Origin: Lepiota brunneoincarnata
Taxonomy: Eukaryota; Basidiomycota; Agaricomycetes; Agaricales; Agaricaceae
Assembly: GCA_023014365.1 (NCBI GenBank)
Contig: JAEBUN010000004.1
Span: 496,001 to 560,000 of the forward strand
Direction: 5' to 3'
DNA: 64,000 nucleotides
Positions 55,527 through 64,000 of the stretch are shown piece after piece. Within the stretch, counting starts at the first letter, position 1. Each line of letters starts with the position of its first letter. Both the position numbers and the translations under genes were made by a program. A model generated the notes under the pieces. The model was not told the origin of the DNA and did no database searches. It saw nothing but the letters and a program-made list of their open reading frames with translations.

Positions 55527-58057
55527 GCATACGCCCAGTAGAAGCACACTCCTGCATCATCCCTCTGTCTGCGCTGTCCTGTATATTTTTACTGCGTTCA
55601 TCGTGCTTTGTTTACCGCTTTCCACTACACGGGTTCGAACCTGTTCCCTCTTACGTACTTTCCTTCTTGTCCTCTGTTTCAGCGCGTCTTTCAATCGCTC
55701 GCATTCCCACCAAATCATTTGTTAGCACCCACCACTGTTTGGAGCCCGTTCGACCCGGGCTCACGTCGAGATCTACTGGCTAGTTCTGAATACAGTCGGC
55801 CGCCATTCATATCCGATGAGATCAACATGTATTCCTTTCATCCGCGAGGGTTCTTGCCCTAGAATCTGGTGGCCCTGAGGGACTACGAGGTGTTCGGATA
55901 TCGGATATCCCCAAGATAGAAGCCTGTTCGACGTCATTAATTCATCGCTCGGGATTCATGACAAAGGAAATGGAGCGTTGCTTCCTGAACTGGCACATAG
56001 TATGGTGCTTTATACATGTTCAAATCCTTCTGCGGATCTCAAGGAATGGAGTTTCCTCGTCGTCAGCTTGGATCACACGCAAATTTTCATCGGCATGGGA
56101 CACGAGCGCGAATCGTAACCCATCTGTACATTTGATCGTGCTGATCTAGGCATGTGCCTGTATTGAAAAACTTAGTTGGTTCTTGACACTAGGGGGAATA
56201 TTGAATGTTCTTCCCCCCAAGAAGTAATTGTGAAGAGAGATGTGATCATGATGAGGGTTCTTAGGATTGGATTGTAGCTGTTGACAATGTGGCTGATGAA
56301 GAGGATGTACGGAGCAACCAAGTGAATGCACGTTTCTGCTTTTGTGTTGTCCCCCCGCTGCGCCGTGATAGACACCCATTGATCAGCTGTAGGACCAGCT
56401 AGAATGTCAGCCTTAGTAAGTTGGGCTTCTCACTTGCACTGCCCCATGCGAATGGAGGACGGGGTTCACTTTGACCCTCGATTTAGTAACGGAGGGACCA
56501 GCTGACCAGTAAGAAACGTGTGCGAGCTAGGCCATAGAGATTCGGTCAGCACTATTGGACGTATAAGCTCTATAACACCCCTGGTAGATATGCGTGACAA
56601 GCGCCCGAGCGCCCCTACCGTTATCGATTGATCCGTCAGGGAAGCCGCTATTACCCTGTGCTATGTGAAGTGCGCGGGCATGTACAACTTGTGACGGGTT
56701 TCCAGATGCCCCTGGTTCCTCCATCCACAGCCCAAATTTCACGCACAAAAGCAAAGATATAGTAACCCTAGACCGCCCGCAATTCTCGGACCATCGCCGA
56801 CAATCCCCGGCTCCTGTCTCCCGAAACAGTGCTAGGTCTTTTGAATTCTTCTTGTTTCGATGCTTCTATACTAGAGGTCCTCCTCGGCTTCTTGCTCGTC
56901 TCAAAACTTGGAAAGAATGTTTGGGAGGCTCTAGACTGGAAACTCAGTAGCAGTGGGTTATCTTCTGGGTGGACATCTCACTGGGGTTGGAAATTTTTGC
57001 CGAAGCGCAGTATTACGCAGATGCAAACATGAGGTTGCATTCTCATTCTCCCAAGCTATCCTTAGAAACAACGCTAGCGACTGCTTCACCGACTTCCGTA
57101 GATGAGGAGATGCGCCAGAACCTTGCTATCATCAACAGGTCGATCGGACGGGGCTCCCATACAAGGCACTGTCAACCTCTCGGGCCTCTAGGTCATTCGC
57201 ATATGCGATCACATTGTTCTAGGGAACATAGACCTTTGAACATCGAATGGTACACATCATTAGCAATGGTCTGGGTGAATGTTCCGATAGCATATACTGT
57301 CCTTCCGAAGCATTGACGATCCGTCCGTGATTCCTCCTGCATTCCACTTTCCCGTCTGTCCCTCCCTGCATTCCTCTGGAATCTCGGTGAAACAAGTTAC
57401 TCTCCGAACGCATGCTAATGTGAATGGTGGACCAAGCATTGCTTTATATCCATCGGGACGCTGATCTCCAAAGCAAGGCTATACGTGCACGAACAGCAGA
57501 ACAATGTACGTGAAACTCGACCGCTCTGATCCTGATTCAAAGTCCCTGAAGAAAACGTCCTCTGGAGGTTCACAATAGTCGACCGGCTACTCCATCAAGA
57601 GTTTCTAGTTCAGAAACCCCCAGTTCGAGTCCCAGCGCAGTTTCATACCTTCGTCATTCTGGCACCACCTATGGTTCTCCCTCTGACCGATGTTTAGTTT
57701 ACCTGACAAGTATCCTATCGCTATGATTCCATCACACCACAATGTTCGGGACAAAAAATAGAACAAATCGCTTGAGGCCCGACCCGCTCAACGCCAGCGT
57801 GCCGGTACGCAACGTACATCGATGTGAGGCACACATTTACGGGTAACAGGTGTTTGAGGACAAACCCCTCCTTTACCCAACGTCTCTAGGTCCTCCCACT
57901 CCTGATTCCACGATATCTTTCATATATATTTCAAACCTTCTGCAAAACTATAATTCATAGAACTCTCGTTTATAACATTCAACGACAGCAGACAACGGCG
58001 AGAGGGGGCTCATTGAGCTCGCTTTTCTGCTTAAATTTAAATTCTAAAGCTCCGCAT
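55527..58057. other. 2.5-kb gene-poor interval
   Basis: No convincing gene, tRNA or transposon end. Short open stretches occur on both strands without recognisable motifs. A GTTCGAGTCCC word near 57630 resembles a tRNA T-loop but the arms do not pair. The region probably contains decayed sequence plus the 3' region of the TauD-type gene. Confidence 0.45.
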
Positions 58058-59460
58058 TCACACGCCAAGGTCAAGTCCTTCGAGTGCAGGGATGGGGCGC
58101 TCGGCCTGTGGGGTAATCCGAGCGCCATGTCGACGTTCGCCAGTTTCCTTGAAATCAACAACTGCAGACTGTGGAGCAATGAATCATGAACAAGCGGCAT
58201 TGTGGTGGATGCCCTGGGTACAAACTTACATGGGCAGTGACTCTGTTATCCCACAGGACGATAGTGTTCGGGCTCCACTTGACACGGACCTGGTTGTCCG
58301 CACTCTTGTCGAGATGGTCGTATAAAAACTTTAAAATGGTTTCTGAAAACAGGTTATAGTGCGTGAGAATATACATGCTCTTGAGGGAGGCGCATGGGCT
58401 CACCAGACTCTTCACGTTTGAGCCCGATGATTCGACGAGTGAATTGCCTGTTGACGTACAATGCCTCTGCGCCAGTGACGGGGTGTCGCCTGACAACCGG
58501 GTGGATATGTTCCACAGGCTCACGTCGGACAGTCGCACCACGCTTTCCCGCACGGGAGAAGTCCGCCTGTTCGATACCGGAGTGGACGGCCTTGAGAGTA
58601 CGGAGGAATGCGGTGAATAGTGGGGACAGGCGCCTGAGAGTGGAGACCTGAGATGCGAAGAGAGTGTCTCCTCCAGTTTCGGGTTGGGAGAGGAGGAAGA
58701 AAGTGGTGAGGCCGGGTGGCTGGAGCTCGTATGATACATCCGAGTGCCAGAGAGTTGATGTGATGGTCTCCTCGCGTTCAAAGTTGAAGGTAGAGTTGGC
58801 ATCCCTGGGGGCAATTCGTCATTTAAATAATATGAACAGGTATGAAAAATGCAGACCGATAGACGAGATGGATCTCAGGGTAGCCCGCAGGATGGCCTGA
58901 AGTGGGGTGGATGTGCAAGCTTCGCAGGTCGGAGAAGTCAGTCAGTGAAACTTGGGCTCATGACAAACGACGATGAGATTTACCGGCCGAAGTGGCTACC
59001 CCATTCCCGGTAGAAATCAGGGCCACGGTCAATGAAATCTTGTTGGTCCTTGAAAACCATCACACCTCGTCGTGCGACCTACGGAATAGAAAAGTTACTT
59101 TCAACATTCCTCTTGGTAGTTTGAGTAGCTCGCCTCTAATGCCAGCTGATCGCGGCCTGCAGTACCGAGCTCAGCGAGGTTGAGACCGGTGACTTCCGTG
59201 CCAAATTCTGGGGTCAATTCGACGACGCTTGTGGCGTTTTCGAGAAAAGCACGCGGGTTGGGGTAAGACAGAGCGCGATGACCTGGATCAACATGTTGGA
59301 AAGGTTCCAGAGGAGGGTAACGATCTGAAGAGAAGTGGGGCAAGAGATGAGCGTAACGGTAGTTTTCGGTGGTTTTGGCGTTCTCCTCATCGCGAGGGCT
59401 CTGGTGTACTGTCGCCGCGGCAGGGGCTATGTCAACGGATGTTGCGGTCGCTGCCGTCAT
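58058..59460 (-). CDS. TauD/TfdA-type Fe(II)/2-oxoglutarate dioxygenase
   Basis: Non-heme iron dioxygenase of the taurine/sulfonate or arylsulfatase-like TauD family. Start ATG 59460 (MTAATATSVDIAPAAAT). Exon 1 carries TPEFGTEVTGLNLAELG. The first intron (59133-59079) begins GC and ends AG, joining LALE to VARRGVMVFKDQ. Then YREWGSHFGRLHIHPTSGHP, the metal HxD motif in LWHSDVSYELQPPG, GGDTLFAS, ALYVNRQFTRRIVG, the distal His in NRVTAH and the 2-oxoglutarate Arg in RRHGARITP. Stop 58058-58060. About 390 residues, all catalytic residues present. Release of sulfite from sulfonates is typical of TauD, but many fungal members use other substrates. Confidence 0.87.
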
Positions 59461-60944
59461 GATCAAACGTCTAGCTGCTTGTCGAGTGGGCTTTGGAGAT
59501 CGGACCTTGTCTGTCTTCTGCAGCGTTATATTCCCCGATGATGGGACACAATCGCCATTTCGGCTTCGAAGGACACTAGGATGATACTAAAAAAAGCAGA
59601 GGAACCGTGACCTGTGAGTATTGCTCATATGCTCGTCAGTAGCAGATGATACACACCATAACCCAAAAATAAATTTCGGGGTATACGGAGGCATAATAAG
59701 TCTTTCACGTGGAGACAAAGGGCTGAGACGGTCAACTTGGCTCCCATAGCACGGGAGATTAATTTGGCGCGGTTATCACATAATATGAAGCCTCCAAGGG
59801 GTTAAATAGACCCAAGCGCAATGAACTACTATAAGAGGAAAACTAGGTGTGAATCAGTCAATTATAGTCCCCAGTCTAGTGCTCCCAAGTCAAAGCTAAT
59901 GGCTGAACAGCACCTTCTTCTTGGAGTCGACAGGTCCTCTTGGATCGGCAGCTGGCACAGTAGTGGGGATAGTGGGCTAATCAGTGAGCAGAGGTAAGCT
60001 GGTCGGGTCTTATGCTGTTTCCACCGTTGGTGTGTAAAATTGGTCGTGGGCCCTGGCGGCCTTCCGCCATCGTACTGAATCGATAATTCTTGACCGCTAC
60101 ATATATCCTGGAGCCCTGGGACCCTTACGTCAGTGTGGGCACACACAATGTTCACCACCTGAGTCAGCCTGCAACTTATGTACCCATGCCCGCCGTGTGA
60201 AGCTGCCCTCTCTTCCCGTATGGGGACACGGCTGTTATTGTTGGAAGCCGCTAGTTTGCGACGGCTAGAATCGCAGGTAACTACGGTCGGTTGGGACCAG
60301 AAGCAGTGCTGGCTGTCAATGAAAGCGAGGGTAATGAGCGGAGAAGGGTACAATGGGCGTGGATATATTAATACACAAAGTTCCAATCTGATCACTCAGG
60401 TGATCAGGTGATCTTGGGCACACAATAACAACAATAAGCCCCCTTTTGACATCATCATTTCTATCGCCACCGCTTTCGCTGCTACCCTGCAGAGGCCCGA
60501 GACTGTCCCCATTATTTTCTGGCCTTTCTGGCCTGTCTTGCGGCGGGGAGCTAGTAGCAACGAGGCTCAAAGGTAGCAGGAAAACCCGCGCGGTCACTTT
60601 TTACTGATTTCGGGAAAGAAGCTTACGCGTTTCGCCCGCGATAGCTCCTCTGCGCTTATTGTGTTTGCTATGACTAGCAGTCCTGTGAGTTCATAAGTAC
60701 ATACGTTATTGTCTAATTGTCTACCGCGACACGGTGGGGTTCTCGCTTCCCTTCTTGGGGTTTTCGATCAAGCCTTCTGCGGAATGGACAAAGATCAGGG
60801 CAGCGCTCTTTGCTTGGACGGGACTCATAAGGACCCTCTGCATAATAGTCATATTCACCCGCCTTCCTTCCCCTCCCCCCTCCGGTGGCTCAATCTACTC
60901 CCGCGTCCACTTGATCCATAGTTCTGCATAGGTCAGACCTTGCC
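59461..60944. other. Divergent upstream region TauD / OPT
   Basis: 1.48 kb between two divergent metabolic genes. No coding feature supported. It contains a GATCAC-centred inverted and direct repeat at 60390-60413 and pyrimidine-rich sequence just before the OPT start. Confidence 0.5.
60390..60413. promoter_or_regulatory. GATCAC palindrome with repeated AGGTGATC word
   Basis: Reads GATCAC-TCAG-GTGATC followed by a second AGGTGATC, giving an inverted repeat overlapping a direct repeat. It lies between the divergent TauD and OPT genes. This is the form expected of a dimeric regulator site, but no factor can be named. Confidence 0.35.
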
Positions 60945-63684
60945 ATGGATGAGACCAAGTCGCAGAGTCTGTCCTCGCCAGTGGAGCACATTGTTTTTTC
61001 CAATGTTCTCCGCAACAGGCACGTACCTGATGTCCCAGAGGATGTCGATTTCCTCATGGAACATCTCAACGATCCCAATTTTGACCTCAAGAAGCCTTAT
61101 CCCCCATCCATACGCTCCGATGTGCAGGGCAAGAAAATATACGCCTATGACCAGTCCGACTACGATACCGAGTCCCACTTTGAGTCTGAGCGTCCCGAGT
61201 CGAGGAACTCGACCACTATCGACTTCGATGAGTAAGCCTCCGTATTATGCTCTAGTTTTTCATTAGACTCATTCGACCACAGTGAGTCACCTTATCCTGA
61301 AGTGCGAGCTGCAGTTGCAAGTGTGGATGATCCCTCAATGCCTGTGAACACGTTCAGAATGTAAATCGTTTTCTGGCTCGCATCTGGCTGTCTCTCATCG
61401 TTTCGCTAGGTGGTTCCTCGGTCTTTTTGCCACGGTTCTGGTGTCTGGGCTGAACCAGCTGTTTTCCATGCGTTGTAAGCTCGCGTATTATATTCGGATC
61501 ATCTCGTGGTCTGATCATACCCTTAGACCCGTCTGTCTTCATTACCGGTATTGTGGTCCAGCTCGTTTCGCTCCCTTTCGGGAAATTACTGGAGCGGCTC
61601 TTGCCAAGGACTCGATTCAACACCTTCGGTTACTCGTGGTCTCTGAACCCAGGACCGTTCTCCATAAAAGAACATGTCTGTATCACTGTTATGGCCAATG
61701 TCGTCGTAGGCGGGGCTTATGCGACCGACGTTGTTCTGGCTCAGCGTGTTTTCTATGGCCAATCCCTCTCGTATGGATACCAGATCATGATCGTCCTCTC
61801 CTCGCAGCTCATTGGTTATTCCGTGGCGGGTGTCCTTCGCCAATTCGCCGTCTGGCCGTCAAGTATGATCTGGCCTGGTGCCTTGGTCAACTCTGCCCTC
61901 TTTAACACCTTGCACAAGAATTATGGCGTGCGTGACCATGGTCACATGAGTCGCGAGCGTTTCTTCCTCTACGCATTCCTGGGTAGCTTTGTCTGGTACT
62001 GGGTACCGGGATATCTTTTCACTGCCTTGAGTATGTTTAGCTGGATTTGCTGGATAGCGCCGAATAGCGTCGCCGTCAACACCTTGTTCGGCGTTAACAC
62101 TGGCTTGGGGATGAGTATATTAACTTTTGACTGGAGCATGATCTCTTTCATTGGTAGCCCCCTCGTTACGCCCGTAGGTGTCCCCTTTGGTTCTCTGCCC
62201 GGCAATCTTACTGATGTGGGTGCTAGTGGTGGTCTGAAATGAATACCGGCGTTGCGTTCATCCTTTGTTTCTGGATAATCTGCCCTATCTGGTATTGTAA
62301 GTGCATCGTTCTCGGCGGGATTTTCTTGTCTAATATTTCTCGATAGTCACCAATACTTTCAACTCCGCGCATTTCCCCATCTCTTCTTACCTCTCCTGGG
62401 ACAACACTGGTGCTCCTTACAACCCGCGGGCTGTAGTTACCAACGGTCTTTTTGACCCAGCCAAGTACTCTCAGTACTCTCCCCTCTTCATGTCCGCAAC
62501 TCTCATCATGGCCTACGGTGTTTCGTTCGCCGGCTTCCCGTCCGTTTTTGTGCACACTTTCCTCTGGTTCCGCAAGGATATCGTCAAGCGCTTCAGGAGA
62601 ACGTTGAAGGATGAACGAGACATCCACTCTCGGTTGATGCTGGCTTACCCCGAAGTGCCGATGTGGTGGTACGCGGCGATGGGTGCTGTGACATTCATAT
62701 TAATGTGCGTCGCGGTCGAAGTTTACCCAACTCAACTACCTGCGTGGGGTGCCATCGTCGCTTTCCTCCTTTCTGCCATCCTTGCCATCCCCTTGGCCAT
62801 GCTTATGGCCATCACGAACCAGCACATTCCGACCCAGGTCATGCACGAGCTTATTGCTGGTTACATGTTCCCTGGCCGCCCCATCGCCAATATGCTTTTC
62901 AAGTCAATCGCTTTCATCGGTACCTACCAGGCTGTCAACTTTGCTGGTGATCTCAAACTTGGTCACTACATGAAAATTCCCTCCCCGCGTCATGTTCAGC
63001 GTCCAAGTCGTAGCCTCCGTTGTCAGCTGCTTCGTCGTCAGCTCCGTCCAGGACTGGATGTTGGCCAATATCGAAGACATTTGCACGCCTACCCAAAAGG
63101 ACGGTTTCTTCTGCCCAGGGAGCACCGTCTTCGCCACGGCCTCCCTCATCTGGGGTGGTATCGGTCCCGCGAGGATGTTTGGTCCCGGTGCCCCATATAA
63201 TGCCATCGTCTGGTTCTTCCTTATTGGCACCCTCCTCCCCATTCCATTCTACTTCCTTGCTCGCCGCTTCCCGCTCTCGTTCTGGCGCTATGTCAACATA
63301 CCTATTTTCTTTGCTGGTCTTGGAGCCATCCCCCCTGCTTCCGGGATCAATTACATATCCTGGGCTGCAACTGGGTTTTTGTTCAACTACGTGATCAGGA
63401 AGTACCGCTTCAGGTGGTGGATGAGGTATAACTATATCTTGTCCGCTGCACTCGATGCCGGTGTTGCTATTGCTACTGTTATAATCTTCTTCTGCGTTCA
63501 GTATCCAAAGGGTGGTTTTGAGCTCAATTGGTGGGGTAATACGTGAGTCTTCTTTCTTGTATGCTGCCAATCGCAGCTAAATAATGGTTCTCATAGTATC
63601 TGGCAAAACAACGCTGATGCCGAAGGGCGCGCGTTCAGACCTATCCCCGAGGGCACAACGGTTGGTCCTTCGACATGGTCGTAA
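60945..63684 (+). CDS. Oligopeptide transporter, OPT family (one apparent frameshift)
   Basis: Plasma-membrane proton-coupled transporter for small peptides (or related solutes), about 790 residues and 12 or more TM helices. Start ATG 60945 (MDETKSQSLSSPVEH). Conserved parts: SPYPEVRAAV, PVNTFRMWFLGLFATVLVSG, the OPT signature SLNPGPFSIKEH, AYATDVVLAQRVFYGQ, WPSSMIWPGALVNS, LVTPWWSEMNTGVAF, GVSFAGFPSVFVHTFLW, KLGHYMKIP, SVQDWMLANIEDIC, PGAPYNAIVWFFLIG, NYISWAATGFLFNYV and the end NADAEGRAFRP. Introns are all GT-AG. At 62982 an extra base inside CCC-T-CCC shifts the frame by +1 exactly within the KLGHYMKIPPR motif; removing the T restores the motif and the rest of the protein. Stop 63682-63684. 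Confidence 0.88.
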
Positions 63685-64000
63685 CCGACTCCTCGATTCT
63701 CCCCTCATCTCTCCCTTTTCCCTTCTCGACTGCCTTGTATATTCAGATTTCGGGCGCTGGGCGTAAATCACGAAAGCAAGAAATACTTGCCATTCTTCTG
63801 TTCCCCTTTCCTCTACACTCCCTTATCAGTAATGGGGGTGTTTGTTTTGATGAATTGGAACTTCTGTAGGATGTTTTGACGCCTATACCCCTAGCGACGA
63901 CCAATTACCACATCACAAGTTGTATATGTAGATTGACGACACCATGTTGGTCACTACTAATTTCCAAAGTCTGTACTGGAGGCAGTTTGTGCACCATTGA
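63685..64000. other. 3' region of the OPT gene
   Basis: About 315 bp to the window edge, T-rich at first, consistent with a 3' UTR. No further gene start seen. Confidence 0.5.

Noticed and set aside
56829..57316. Overlapping plus-strand frames in the 55.5-58 kb interval
   Set aside because: Neither shows a domain or a coherent intron structure; too weak to call a gene.
57590..57660. Possible tRNA T-loop (CAGTTCGAGTCCC)
   Set aside because: Flanking bases do not form T, D or acceptor stems.

Overview
The window is nuclear DNA of a filamentous basidiomycete, most likely an Agaricomycete. Genes sit close together on both strands and are cut by many introns of about 45-60 nt with GT...AG ends and short CT-A-A/G branch sites. 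Pyrimidine-rich tracts lie just upstream of several starts. The gene set (FRAY-type Ste20 kinase, SRPK with a very long spacer, GPI-anchored chitin deacetylase, F-box protein, fungal OPT transporter, CYS3/MetR-type bZIP) is fungal. No bacterial features, plasmid or phage genes, CRISPR arrays or intact transposons were seen. Gene models below were spliced by eye, so exon edges carry a few-base uncertainty unless stated.

Layout. 0-3 kb: 5' part of CSN6 (COP9 signalosome), an intron-containing tRNA-Thr and a Ste20/FRAY kinase, all on the minus strand. 3-6 kb: a gene-poor stretch. 6-9 kb: SRPK-type SR-protein kinase (+). 10-16 kb (minus): chitin deacetylase, NAP/SET histone chaperone, Sac1 phosphoinositide phosphatase. 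16-17 kb: U2 snRNP A' (Lea1, +), 75 bp from the Sac1 start. 17-23 kb (minus): TMEM205-like protein, Rieske protein of complex III, a secreted GDPD-family phosphodiesterase, Cox19, and a CYS3/MetR-like bZIP. 24-26 kb: NPL4 (+). 26.5-30 kb (minus): Nudix hydrolase, Ugo1 mitochondrial fusion carrier. 30.5-36 kb: tricalbin (SMP plus C2 domains, +). 36-39 kb (minus): Mtq2 eRF1 methyltransferase, uracil-DNA glycosylase. 40 kb: weak remnant of a multi-TM protein. 41-49 kb: kinesin-6 (minus) and Spc105/KNL1 kinetochore scaffold (+), head to head. 49.5-54 kb (minus): a Ser/Pro-rich coiled-coil protein and ALG10. 54-55.5 kb: F-box protein (+). 58-59.5 kb: TauD-type dioxygenase (minus). 61-63.7 kb: OPT oligopeptide transporter (+).

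Functional links. Most genes are unrelated housekeeping functions. Three loose themes are visible: mitochondrial proteins (Rieske, Cox19, Ugo1), lipid/membrane-contact proteins (Sac1, tricalbin, GDPD), and mitosis (kinesin-6 and KNL1 sharing a 292-bp promoter). The TauD dioxygenase, OPT transporter and CYS3-like bZIP could all serve sulfur or nitrogen scavenging, but that is inference.

The most notable anomaly is a series of apparent +1 frameshifts inside conserved domains of otherwise intact genes: NPL4 twice, tricalbin four times, OPT once, and possibly the Nudix and ALG10 genes. They are concentrated at 25.6-35.1 kb, which points to local consensus errors or an unusual allele. I found no convincing previously undescribed biological system.
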